Source of the DNA: Nemania diffusa | Taxonomy: Eukaryota > Ascomycota > Sordariomycetes > Xylariales > Xylariaceae | Length of the DNA: 64,000 bases | NCBI GenBank assembly: GCA_038501195.1 | Contig: JBBPUQ010000002.1 | Location: 5,719,001-5,783,000, forward strand | Direction: 5' to 3' | Shown: piece after piece, positions 10,768-22,658 of the stretch | Layout of the letters: each line of letters begins with the position of its first letter | Numbering within the stretch: the first letter of the stretch is position 1 | The notes under the pieces: generated by a model | Database searches by the model: none | The model's input: only the letters and a program-made list of their open reading frames with translations | Told to the model about the DNA's origin: nothing | Translations under genes and position numbers: made by a program

Positions 10768-11895
10768 ATCCCCATGTCTCAAAAACTCTTGAGATAATCT
10801 TTTTGTTTTTTTTTCCTTACTACACACACCCCTCATCGATGATTTGGTGGGGTTATCGGCCGCTATCAATTCGAGAAGCCATCTATAATCATAAACATGA
10901 TCATGACTATCATCACATGTTCAAGGCATGCATGCAAGGCACTGTCGGTTTATAATCAATTGTCGTCTTTAGGAGAGTTTTGTTACACCTCTGTATATCT
11001 CTTCTAGCATAACCGTCAATCTCCATTTAGCCAATACCCTACCATATTGTGCTTCTCACTACTTCAAAGAGCCTCTAATGCCCGCGATAGATACTGCCTC
11101 ATCAACGTCCCGGGGAAACATAGGTATGCAAGGTTTCAAGTGACGCTAGTTCTAGTCATCTCCATAGGTAGCGATAACTTTCTTTTAGCCGTGTTCTGTG
11201 GCCCTCGGTATCGTGTAACCAGCTCCTAGTCCTTGCTTTCCACAAGCGCTAGGTATTTCCAATCTCTATCGGCATCAGATTCTTGTTTAGTGCAACAGCC
11301 TGTGCAATAGCCAATGGAAACCATGCAAGTTCCATGAGTACCTAGGTAGCTCCATGACTCTTTGTGTGAACATCAAGTCGTCTCACAATCTCGGTATAAT
11401 GATAAAAATACTTGCTCAGTTTTTTAAATATCATTTCCTCGGACTTTTCGGGCTGTCAGCATTTTGGACAGATGAAACCCATATTATCCCCTTACAGATA
11501 TCTATCTTCTTATATGATTCTATATTTCTATACTAACTTGACAATAGTCACCCTTCGGTCTTCTACTCTAAATGGGGGATGTATATGCATAGCTAAAGCA
11601 TCCCTGTGATGCACGGTATTGGGGCGGGCACTCAGGGATCATAAGACTTAAATAGCAGCCATAGGGAATGACGAGATGAGGGTAATGAGTAAGATTGACT
11701 GATGGAAAACTATCGAAATATCCACAACCGAAAGGCATTTACAAGTAACTGACTTGGTCATGTATGTCTAGGTCTCGGCATAGCCTAGGAGGTTCTGTTA
11801 GTGAGGAGTAGTTTTGAAGCTAAAAAAACGTCACAGTCATACACTCACAAAAGCCAACCAAGTACTAAGCTCCCATTTTACTCATCGAGAAGAAG
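10768..11895. other. Gene-free AT-rich stretch
   Basis: After the Pol III terminator I see only short, non-conserved ORFs (for example around 11354-11609). Confidence 0.4.
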
Positions 11896-12231
11896 TTATC
11901 CCCTCAGCTCGATATCGGTGGTCTCTACCTCATAAACCGTGTTGTTTCCATAGACCAGAGCAGCGACGAACCGGTATTTCTGGCCAACTCTCTCGTTTCT
12001 AAACCAACAATCCCGCCAATGATATGTGTGTATTCCCACTTCTGGGTGCCATCTTCTCGCTCTGAAGCTATTTCTGATCGTGGATCCCATGCTGTCGATG
12101 GCATAGAGCCAAACCTCATCAAGGGGCCCAAAGAGTCTAGACGTCTCGGTGGTGTTATTAACTGTGACAGCAATAGGGAATGACTCGTATTTGTAGGTAT
12201 TATCGCTCGCGATTGTAATGTCGATCGGCAT
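11896..12231 (-). CDS. Small orphan protein, predicted beta-rich
   Basis: A 111-residue ORF starting at the ATG ending at 12231; an in-frame TGA lies 9 bases upstream, which fixes the start. The composition is that of a real protein, with alternating hydrophobic and polar stretches (DITIASDNTYKYESF, PIAVTVNN, RFVAALVYGNNTVYEVETT) suggesting an all-beta sandwich. It has two potential N-glycosylation sites but no signal peptide and no motif I recognise. No intron is evident. It sits alone in an AT-rich, gene-poor region. I do not know its function; a spurious ORF cannot be excluded. Confidence 0.45.
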   Translation of the reverse strand: MPIDITIASDNTYKYESFPIAVTVNNTTETSRLFGPLDEVWLYAIDSMGSTIRNSFRARRWHPEVGIHTYHWRDCWFRNERVGQKYRFVAALVYGNNTVYEVETTDIELRG

Positions 12232-13821
12232 ATTCAATCAAGATTCTCGTTCTTGAATCGTCTAGTAAATAATTTGTATTGTCGTCTTTTGGCTTGCCTG
12301 GATGGCGGTCGATTATGAGATAGGTGAGAAGGAGGCTATAGAAGCTGTTGACTTGATATGCACTGCAGCAGCATAAGAAAGATATCATTCTCATTAATCC
12401 TTCTTTATTCGGCCGAGGGAACCTACCTATTTATAAACCTACATAACCATGCCAGTGCTAGGTAATACAATTACGGATTCATAAGGAACTATTTTCTTCC
12501 CTAGATTGGTAAGGTTTATTGTTCTTTACGAAGTTAGTGGCACTCAGCATGGTTCTTCGATGCTATATCGTACGTTTATTGGCTGTACACTTAATCATGA
12601 TACTATTATACAACGGTTTGTTGTGTAAACTTGTAAGCGCTTGTGTTCAGAGTGCCACCCCTACTAATTAAATTCTATCACTTTGATATCACAAGTTTAA
12701 GCGTGACTACTAGCTCCTGGACATGTTTGTTTCACCGTGGTTAACTGCGAAAATTGACCCGGCTTCTGGATTAGTTGTTTACTATTACATTCGTACGGGC
12801 CATAATCAATAACTATCAGTAAGTAAGCTAGGTTAGCCATTAATACGCATGATTCATGATGGATCAACAGCAGTAGGGTGAAACTAAACTAATGAAGAGA
12901 AGTAGATGGTACCATGGATCTCTTGATATTTCCCATCCTCTTAGTAGCGACCGTCTACCCAGAGCGCAACCAAGTGGCGGAGTTGACAAAACTATACTTT
13001 TGGTAGTGTATTGGTATAGTGCCATCATTCTATTTCATGTCATTGAACACAGGTTTAGAGCAGCAGAATTATTGACTGTTATTATTTTAGTGTAAAACAG
13101 GTACCTCGTTCTATTCACGTTTGTTTTTTTACAGCCTACTGCGTAACTCATGAGACCTACGAACAATAGAGAGGGCTCTTTTAGCGAACGCAACACTGTC
13201 TTAGTCCTACCTCAGTTTACTGAACTCACAGAACGTCCATAATACCTTCCTCGCCCGTTGTAAGTATAGGAGGTGCTTCTATATAGGCTCACTCACCTTG
13301 TGCCCATAGGTTAGGCGGCTTGCCAATAATAACCGTAATTATCTGAGCATATATAGTTTATATATAGCAATACTGGCAGGTACTCCGTAGCTCTCTATAC
13401 TACTTTGTGTTGCTAATTTGCCTACCCTAAACATGTTGCTGTTAACATGTGACCCAAGGGACAATAGGTGTGATGCCATGAGTAATTACTGTTGCACTAC
13501 AACTCGGAGGCCCGATACGTTTTAAGTTCGCTAGATGTAGTACTGGAAGGTATTACAGCAGTAGTTCTCGTCACATGGCTCTATCTTACCAGGGAATATG
13601 AGACGTGCTCACAAAGAGATAGCATAGTCATCTCATTTACACTTAGGACTTAGATACAACTAAAATTAATGTGCCGCTAACGACAAGTTGCTAATACACG
13701 GATCTCCAAAATTTCTGTCTGTCTTATCTGTTCTTTCTCGCCAGATTCTCACTTTAGTTAATTTCCTATTTTATACTCTGCCTGAGCTATATCCTCCTCT
13801 ACCCCTGTCCTCTATTCGATC
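12232..13821. other. AT-rich gene-poor region
   Basis: About 1.6 kb of TA-rich sequence (runs such as TATATAG near 13350-13370) with no supported gene. It could be degenerate, RIP-mutated repeat DNA, but no element is recognisable. Confidence 0.35.
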
Positions 13822-15118
13822 CTATAGCCGACCTCTTTCGTTTGCGCCCTCCATCGTACTAGTAGTCTCATAAATCTTGTCTTTTGCCTCTGACATCATA
13901 GCTCTTACGTGAGCTAATGCTTCCTTTCCGATAACAGTGCATTTGCGGGGATCCTCAGCTCTCTGCTCCTGTATGATCTTCTCAATACTAAGGATATTTT
14001 CTAGGGCGTATCTATTCTCTTCTATACTTCCTTAATCCCTTCAGTTGCGTCGGCCATCATCTGCTGTGTAACTGCGTACTTATAAAATTCGTAGAGCTTC
14101 GTTGATGGCACCTCAAGCGGTACGTCCTCAACACCCGCGAACTTACTTGTCTTCTTTGCGCAGACAAAGTCCTTTAGCGAGAGACATAAATTGCAGTCGT
14201 TAATGACCTCGCCGTTTTTATCGATGAATTCCTAGGGAAGAGTTAGAAGCACTATGGAAGATTAACGCATCAGCAGATTGATGTCGTACCTGGTTGTCAA
14301 CCACGGTATTGGACCTCCACTTGTCGCCGTCCAGTTCAGCTTTCCATATTGAAAATGTAGCACCGCGTCCACCATGGTAGATGTCATTCATGTTGAACCC
14401 AATCACCGTTTGGATCCTGCCCTCCATACCTGTAATATATCGCCTAGCTCTGTCTGGCAAGTTTAAATCGCGCTGCGACCATGCTATCTCGACCACCAAA
14501 TCAGCAGTCCCACAGCCTTTGTAAGTAAAAGAAAGATCGGGTTCGAGCCGGTCGTCGCAAGGCTCATTACAATTCACCGTCGTGGCGAGAGTGGAGCTGA
14601 TCTCACTCGCAAATTTCATGGTCTCGCTTTTGGAGCTCTCAACATTGCAAAGTACTCCGTCTTCTATTTTGCCAAGCCATCTGACAATCATAGTATTTAA
14701 CTCTCCAGCTATTGCCTCGTGAAACACTGAAGGCATATGAATTACAAACTGTTTATCGCCTTTGCAAGGGCGACACTTGTAGTCGAAACTAGTACGCTAT
14801 AAGCTGGTGCAGGACATGATTTCTTATTAAGCCTTACCGAAATCTTTCTCCATTGACATACTTGAGGAGCTCTAGGTTTTCTGCCTTTTGCAACTCGACT
14901 TCCCGTAGGAGCTTATAGCCCGCAGGACGAAGAGTTCGACGAATCAAACAGTTCCCATATATTCCGCCTTTTCTAGTCTTGAACGTGCCGTCTTTAATTT
15001 GTTTTATTGTTCGAAGCACTCGTGTTGCATCTGCTATATCTCGTCGTGCTCGGACACCAGAGGCTCGAACGGTGCTTCTATCCGACATTACTTGGTTGTC
15101 CATGCTTTGAGCAGGCAT
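13822..15118 (-). CDS. Fungal PD-(D/E)XK nuclease-like (Uma2-like) protein, C-terminus uncertain
   Basis: Proposed exons on the minus strand: 15118..14838, 14788..14290, 14231..14080 and 14011..13822 (about 373 residues). Introns 1 (49 nt, GTAAGG to ACTAG) and 2 (58 nt, GTACGA, branch TTCTAAC, CCCTAG) keep frame exactly. The central domain has EPDLSF followed by GTADLVVEIAWSQRDLN, the PD...E pattern of Uma2/restriction-endonuclease-like folds, although the usual ExK lysine is not obvious. Downstream sequence (EFIDKNGEVINDCNLCLSL, then a coiled-coil tail) is typical of fungal members. The tail switches reading frame near 14025; either a 68-nt intron (14079-14012) or a frameshift explains it. 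If neither applies, the protein ends at a TAG at 14022. The biological role is unknown. Confidence 0.6.
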
Positions 15119-17981
15119 TTAGGTACTTCAAATAGGCGCACTGCTGATTTTCGGCTCTCCGTGAAACGTCGTAGAGAAAGAGGGCCGGCCCTTTTACATA
15201 CACGCGCTCTCGCTAGAGAGCAACGCGGCTTATTTGATCGATCGAGCGTTAATTAGAATGTGTGAATATTTTTTCAAGTAGGATATGGTGATTTCTCTTA
15301 AAGGAATTGAGGGTAAAAGGAAGTAAACTCGACGCATTTTACTTAGATGAACAGGGTTCCGAGAGCAGCGGAACGGAATACGAACACGTCGGCGTAGTAC
15401 CAAGTAACTTCATAAAACTTGTCAAAGGATGGTTGTGGTGTAACCCACGCCGATGATTAGTCGCCTTGCACGACGTTTTCATTGGGTGTGTCCATCTCGT
15501 AACTGAAACAGTGCCAGCGGTTTTGTGATTTTTAATAACGCCGAGTACGGGACAAGTCAGTTATAATCAAGTAACTTTACTGTAAATAGACAAGTCAAAT
15601 TAAATGTTTTCTATTATTCTATTAAGAGGTATCGGGTGTGACGAGCGAATAGACCACTAATAAGGGGTTAACGTTTACGAATAATAGTCTATGCGACCTT
15701 AAAATGTTGAAGATACCTCTTTTGCCCTTATACCCCCTAACTTATATCCTTACCACGCACCGAGCTACTACTCATCTTCATCTTTTAGAAGATTCACCCA
15801 ATGCACCTTTACTCGGTGAGTTCTAGCATGATGCCAATAATACCATCATACCGAGACTAGGTAATTCCCGAGACGAAGGATCGTCGGATGGATATTAGCG
15901 TATAAAAAGACTAACTTGACATTTCGCCTCGCTACTGATCACGGACTATAATCTGGTCAGCCCACCTGCTATGAGAAACGTTGCATCTCATGAGGATCGA
16001 GAAAAGTCGCCTCCAACACCTACTCCATATAGTACTAGTACTGTATGTCGAATTTATCAGGCATCGTTACGGCAACGATCGCCGACGGGACACGGTGGTT
16101 TTTGCGGAGCACTAGGGATTCACCCGATTCATCGATTAAGCCTAATTAGATGTCGCTCCATGGCCGGCTGTCTCCGGTATTGATGGTCCTTAGTGACTCG
16201 GGGCGTGCGGATGCTAGTAGAGAAAGCCGCAGATAATGATGGAGGCAAACTGACAGGAATCGAAGATCACACGTAGTAATGCAGGTTGCCTTCTCGTAAC
16301 TATGTACCTATTTTGGTGTAGATACTAGACTAGATAGTCTAGATGCTTGGAGAGTCAGCGGGTTGTCTTTTCAACTTGCGACATAGCTTGGCAAAATGGT
16401 GATTGGTCAATAAGCGCCTCCATCGCCACTTTCGGTAACCGAGAGCCAGCTCTAGAAGGGGTTCGATCGAGATAGCTCTACGCATACAACAGAGTCAATA
16501 CAAACAAACAACGTCGACATCAAATTTGATATTTTTATTGAAAAGACGATAATAAGACATGAGGATTGGAAACTTGACTCCTTGGATAAATATAAAATCA
16601 TATTTTGCCATATGCCGGAGATGATGGTCAGATGAATTGACCGATCGCCATCTACAAACGATTCTACCATTGCTAACAGTTTGGAGACGAATCGCAAACA
16701 CCAATCCTACGGCGACATGTAACATTAGCACTTGCGTTTCGAATTCCCAAACGTAATTTTTATCATACACTGCCCAATGGAAGGCAAGGGGTGGGCACGC
16801 CCGGCTTCTACATATTTTCTGGACTGACCAAAACGGCTGAATCTTGCATGGTTAAATTAAGACCAAGGCCAATACTTCATGCAGTCGCGGTGCGGGAAGT
16901 AACTTCGCGAAGCGACGCAACGTTTCCGTCACATCTGGGCGGGCGCCCGAAGTAGTTAAATACGAAGAGGATAGCAACAGCGTAGCGCTCTGTCCGCCGT
17001 CTAGATGCCGATCATTGCCAATTTTCTACTGTGGAGGAACCTTACGGCTGCATACTCCATGCCCCTATGCATTCAGACATAGCATATATTAGGCTAACGA
17101 CGACCAGTGACTCCTTATTCTAGACCTTTCACGAATCTACCGACTAGGCTCTTAACACATTAAATCTCACAATGTAGGAGAGAGAAGTGCATATGTCGTG
17201 TCGTCATTCATCGTGCCATTTCATATACAGAGCCAAGGACGACTGCTACCCCTCGGATGTCACGCTGCTTCTTCCAGACTCGGTAGATATGAATTAAAAA
17301 CCCTCGCTTGGATGTATGCCAAGAATGTGCGGCTCGACCATATTGGGCGGAAACGTGGACTTAAGTGCCGAGCTTTTTAGTCTCGTCCTCATACAACTGA
17401 ACCACGTAAAAAGTCCCGAGATAGATTAAGAGGAAGATGGTCGTAAAACAAGGCGGAATGCCGAAGTCGCATATCATATGTACGACAATAGAAACTGCTG
17501 AAAACTGTATCGCTATAACACAGAATTTAGTAGTCAGGTACCAATCGGATTTGTGAAATGGAAATAGGGTAGGATAGGTGCAGCTGAAAACCTCGCTGTC
17601 AAGCAGAGAAACCGAGGGATATTTAGTGACACGACACCAGAGACAGGCGGCGGCCCTCTAAAAACACGGAACCAGAGGTCCTTGTAATAGATCGATCGGC
17701 CTGTCAGAACACCTCGAAAATTCTAACATGTGTGGAGAACCCTGTCGGGAAAAAAGCCGACAATTCAACGTCCACTGAGAGGCGTTGCGTTCCTGTCATG
17801 TAACCCCAGATTTTGCAGCGCGAAGACCTGGCCCTGTCGATCGGCGCCCCGAGACTCGAGGGAGCTGAGCGCCGGCTTAGTATAATACGAACTGCACTGT
17901 CGTCGTCGTCGTTGACACAACCCCCCAGATCCACGGCTCCGTGCCTCTGTCTGTCTAGCTACCGGGTTTGTCAACGATAGA
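15119..17981. other. Long AT-rich gene-poor region
   Basis: Nearly 2.9 kb between the nuclease-like gene and the deacetylase gene. Only short ORFs without coding character occur (for example 15971-16183 and 16452-16770). Sequence near 17700-17981 is more GC-rich and probably holds the deacetylase promoter. Confidence 0.4.
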
Positions 17982-20378
17982 ATGCTATTACCTATCGTCG
18001 GCGGCGGCATCGCCGCGGCCCTGCTCGCCAGCGGCGCGTCATCAACCACTGTTCTGCAAGGGCGGCAAGTTCCTCCAGCGGCGTGTACAGCTCACCTTTT
18101 GATCGACGACTTCACGGCGTGGGCGACTGGAGAGAATTCCGTCAAGGGAGCCACAAGTGGTAAGACGTCCTTCGCAGACGAGGAAACGAAAAGAGGCTAA
18201 ATATACCTAGATGATGCTACCTTGAACTCGACTAACACAGACGGCGGTGTATTGACGTTCACGCCCAAAAAGCAGGAGACCTCGTACGTATACGAGCAGT
18301 TCGAATGCGTAGACGCCGGCGCACTTGGATACGACAGTGTGTCGTTTACCATCAAAGGCCCCGAGGCGGCCTCCGTCTCGCTCGAGCTGCAGACCAAGGC
18401 TGACTGCGCAGCGACCGAGTTTCAAAGCTACTACTACACCGTCAACGACATGAGCGGCTCTCTCCAGACCATCACCGTCCCGCTAAGCAGCTGGGTGGAC
18501 GCAGACCTCAACGGCCTTGTGGGGTTCGTGTGGTACGGCTTCTCGGCCGGCATGACCGGGACCGACGACGAATGGCAGCTGGACAACTTCCAGCTGCTCT
18601 GCGCAGGCGTCGCGCCCCCTGCCGACCCGCCGGCTCCTCCTCCGCCTCCGCCCACTCCCACGCCGGCGCTCGTGGGAGAGCGGGACGCGGCCTGCGAGAT
18701 GGCGCTGATCGACGACTGGGCGTCGCAGTCGCGGCTGACGTTCCTCTACTACAACGCCATGCTCGAGCCGACGAGCGACGACGGCACGATGAAGTCGGTG
18801 GTGGTGGCGAACAACAAGGTGACGCTGACGCCGGCGGACTCGGACTCGTACTTCTACTCGCAGTTCGGCTGCTTCGACGCGCGCGCGTACGGCGGCGTCT
18901 CGCTGCGCATCACGGCGCCCGCGGGCACCAAGTTCGACGTGCAGCTGTCGTCGAGCAAGGACAACGTGTGCAACGGCGAGTCGACCAAGGACGTCTCGGT
19001 GAGCTCGTCGAGCCTCGGCTGGACCTTCAACGGCAAGGAGCAGCTGTACTCGATCCCCTTCACCAAGTTCTCGGGGCTCGACTGGAGCCGCTTCACCATG
19101 GTCATCTTCTCGGGCCTCAACAAGGCCGTGACGCTGGGGCCCATGGCCATGTACTGCGGCGCGACGGTCGCCGAGTACGTGGCGCCGCCGATCAAGGAGC
19201 CGAGCGAGCCCACGGGCACGGTGCCGGCGCCGGCGGCGACGGCGACGGCGCTCGTCATCGACCTCTTCGCCAACGACGAGACCAACGCGCTGGGCCAGTG
19301 GCACGGCACCGAGGACGAGGGCCTCAACCTCACCTTCAAGCGCAACACGATGACGCTCGCGACGGCCGACGCCGACCTCACGTGGCAGACGCAGATCGCC
19401 GAGACGTGCCGCGACATGCGCGCCTTCGACGGGTCCTACCTGCACATCGCGTACACGGGCAGCAGCAAGTTCACGGTCGCGCTGCAGCAGCACAACGCCG
19501 CCTGCGACAACGACGCGCAGCCGTACCCGGAGACGTGGGACTCGCTCGAGGCCGCGCGCTACGCGACGCCCACCGACGTCTACATCCCCATGAGCCACTT
19601 TAACGTCGACCGCAGCAAGGTCATCGGCGTGGCGCTCAAGGGCTTCTACAGCACGACGCCCACCGTCTTCTCGCGCATCGAGATCGTGCCCAAGGTGCCG
19701 GCGGCCGTGACGGTGCCGGTGAAGCTGCCCTCGGGCACCTTCGTGTTCGCCTGCACGCGCCCCAACTCGTTCGCCTTCGCCATCGACGACGGCGACCCGG
19801 CCTACGCGCAGCAGGTGATGCGCGCCATCGACGCCGCGGGCTTCAAGGCCACCTTCTTCACCGTCGGCGCGCCCCTGCTCGACCCCTCGACCAACCTCAG
19901 CGCCGTGTACCGCGAGATGGCCGCCAAGGGCCACCAGATCGCCCTGCACAGCTACACCCACCCGCCCCTCGAGGGCCTCGGCGACGAGGCCGCCATCGAC
20001 TGGGAGTACGCCAACGACCTCAAGGCCGTGTCCCAGGTCTTCGGCGCCGGCCAGAACACGCGCTACTTCCGCCCGCCCTTCGGCACCGAGGGCGCGCGTA
20101 TGCGCCAGCGCTACGCCGCGCTGGTGCCCGACCCGTATATCGTGCAGTGGAGCGTCGATATCGAGGACTGGCTCTGGGCCGAGACGGCCACGCCCGAGAA
20201 GCAGATCGACGCTTTCAAGCGCGACGTCGCCGCCGGCGGCACCATCACCGTCATGCACTACCTCTACAACAGCACCGTCAGCTACCTCCCGCAGTTCATC
20301 GAGATCGCCAAGGCCACCGGGAAGCAGCTCATGCGTGTCGATCAGTGCATGATGGATCCCAACGCGCCGCCGTTGTGA
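17982..20378 (+). CDS. Secreted polysaccharide deacetylase (CE4/NodB) with three N-terminal beta modules
   Basis: Exons 17982..18159 and 18211..20378 encode about 781 residues; the 51-nt intron (GTAAGA, acceptor CCTAG) joins in phase 1. An alternative in-frame acceptor follows 18240. A signal peptide (about 1-22, LLPIVGGGIAAALLASG) marks it as secreted. The NodB domain (about 578-765) has AIDDGD (motif 1), HSYTHP (metal-binding His pair), RPPFG, WSVDIEDW and VMHY (catalytic His). Before it lie three related modules of about 120-150 residues, each beginning with an LIDDF/LIDDW/VIDLF start and containing a CxDxRAF-like core; a Pro-rich linker follows the first. They look like carbohydrate-binding or adhesion beta-sandwiches. 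Likely substrates are chitin or chitosan-type cell-wall glycans. Codon use is extremely GC3-rich compared with its neighbours. Confidence 0.88.
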
Positions 20379-21083
20379 TAAACGAAGTGGCACGGGACTG
20401 TCGAGCCGTGGGAGAAGGCGAAGATTAGTGTTCTGTAAACAAACAAGGTCGTTTCTAAGTGCATGATGTATTGGGAGCATAAGTCAATATAGCCCTAATA
20501 TAACCTACAATTTGTCAATTTATTGCGTCGATACTTATACCACATGGTGATATCTATGAGTCGTCTTTAGTTGCTGCGTACTTTTCTGTACTGTTTTATT
20601 ATCATGTCTCAGTTAGACCAAGCCCTGATACACTCTGAGTGAATTATGTGTGGAGAAGATGAACATGGTGGGCAACGTCGTATTGCAGAGTACCTACCCA
20701 TATTTGTCCCCATGCTGGTAATTTGGAGGCTCATGTGTTCAAGATATCAAGCTAAATATATATTAGTTTATCTCGTAGAACACGGGACATATCTGTAACC
20801 CCTTATTGCAATGGGTGACAGGGTAACCAGGCAGATGAATTACATCTCAAGATGTCTATCATATCGTCAATTCATACTGATATCAATACAAGCAACCTCC
20901 TGCGTTGGTCCTTTTATCCTGCCCATACGCCAAAGTACCAAGTTAGTCTAGACCTGCCCCAAACTAAGTGGGACTTGACCCTCATCGGGAGACGAGCCGA
21001 GAGGACCGAGACCATATGTACGGTACCCATCAAGGTGCCGCAACAGAGCGTATCTATTTAAGGTAAGTAGCTTAGCCAGCTAG
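20379..21083. other. Intergenic, convergent 3' flanks
   Basis: AT-rich flanks between the deacetylase gene and the convergent aminotransferase gene. No gene is seen. Confidence 0.45.
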
Positions 21084-22658
21084 CTATTGCACCTCGCGGA
21101 CAACCTTGTCGACTGCCTGCGCAAAGTAATCTATATTATTCGTGTTCAGACCCGCCATGCTGATACGGCCGTTCTTGGTCATATACACGTGAGCCTCTTC
21201 TCGGATCTTCAACACTTGCGCCTCGGTGAGACCGGTGAAGCTGAACATGCCGATTTGATCGGTTATGTGGTTCCAGGTGCCGGGGGTACCGAGTTCCTCG
21301 AGCTTTGCGCGCAACACCTTACGCATTTCGATAATGCGGCCAGACATGGTCCGGAGATTTTCCTTCCACTCGGCAAAGAGCTGAGGGTCGTTAAGGACGG
21401 TGCTAACGATTCGAGCACCGTACAGGGGAGGGTTCGAGATCTCAGAGCGTTGCAGAATAGCGAGCTGAGAGGCAACGCGGGTGACGGTATCCGCAGCGTT
21501 GGCGGTTGGACTGGTGACGAAATGGAAGCAACCAGCTCGCTCACCGTACAGACCGAAGTTCTTGGCGAAACTTTGCGCAATCACAAGCTCGAAGCCCTCC
21601 TCGACAAAGTAACGCACAGCGGCATTGTCCTTGGTCAAGTCACCTGTCGCAAAGCCCTGATATGCGGTATCGAAAAAAGGGAAGTGGCTCTTCTTTCTTA
21701 TCAAGGCAGCGAGCTCCTTCCACTGGTCTAAGGTAGGGTCGACACCGGTTGGGTTGTGAGCGCAGGCATGCAGCAGAATGATGGAGCGCTCTGGAGCTTC
21801 GGCGAGGGTGGCCTTCATGCCCTCGAAGTCCAGGCCCTTTGTCTCCTTGGAGAAGTAGGGGTACTGGCCGACGGGTACGCCGACGTTAGAGAAGATCTGG
21901 TGATGATTGACCCATGTCGGGTTAGAGACGTAGACCTTCTTGGTGCCAGGGAAGAACCGGGCGAGGAACAAGGCGCCAAGGTGGACGGCGCCGGTGCCGG
22001 AGATGGTCTGCACCGAGGTGACGCGCTTCTCCTTGATGGCAGGGGAATCGGGACCGAGAATCAATTCAGCGGCTTTGCTCGTAAAGGAGGCGAGGCCGGC
22101 GATCGGAGCGTATTCGTGGTCGAGGTTGGGGTCATTGCGCAGGATCTCATCTGCCTGTGGTCAAAGCCGAAGCGGTGAGCGAGGTATGTCACGCATCATG
22201 TTTGGGGGGGTTCATTGGCTGGCCGGGGGGTGATAAACAAACGAACCAGGTAATCCCGCACTAACACAAAGGAGTGAAGGGGGCACAGGACGAGGAGCAA
22301 CAGGAAGAAAAGGAGCGAGTTTGAGAATAACCATACCTTTTTCACGACTGGTAATACCCACGGCTTTGCGTTGTCGCCACGATAGGCACCGACGCTCTGG
22401 ACACAGGTAAGAAGTAAGTAAGCCAGCTGTTTACGGCGGAGCCTGTAAACAGGCCTAACGACAGTAAAGACGTACCACGTCGACTTTGGTAGGATGCTGA
22501 TCGGCCTTGAAGGCGCGAACAAGACCGAATAGAGCGTCTTCGGGTGCCTGAGGTACAACCTCGGCGGAGAAACTGGTAACTGAAGGCGAAGACATTTGGT
22601 GGACTAGGGATTTGACTCTGGCAACGGATTGACTGTGAAGTGAGGGTTGGAGGGGCAT
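21084..22658 (-). CDS. Aspartate aminotransferase
   Basis: Minus-strand exons 22658..22476, 22396..22337 and 22154..21084, all joined in phase 0, encode 437 residues from the first ATG or 416 from the second (MSSPSV...). The family order is clear: VPQAPEDALFGLVRAFKAD at the N-terminus, SVGAYRGDNAKPWVLPVV, the substrate- and PLP-binding CAHNPTGVDPT, and the active-site lysine in QSFAKNFGLYGERAG. It interconverts aspartate and 2-oxoglutarate with oxaloacetate and glutamate using PLP. The shorter form matches the usual cytosolic length. The extra 21 residues of the longer form contain no acidic residue and resemble a weak mitochondrial presequence. The exon 2 donor is GTATGG. Confidence 0.93.

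Noticed and set aside
18483..20480. 665-codon ORF on the minus strand
   Set aside because: It is the shadow of the GC3-biased deacetylase gene; the translation is Arg/Val/Gly-rich without motifs, and the plus strand has complete NodB motifs.
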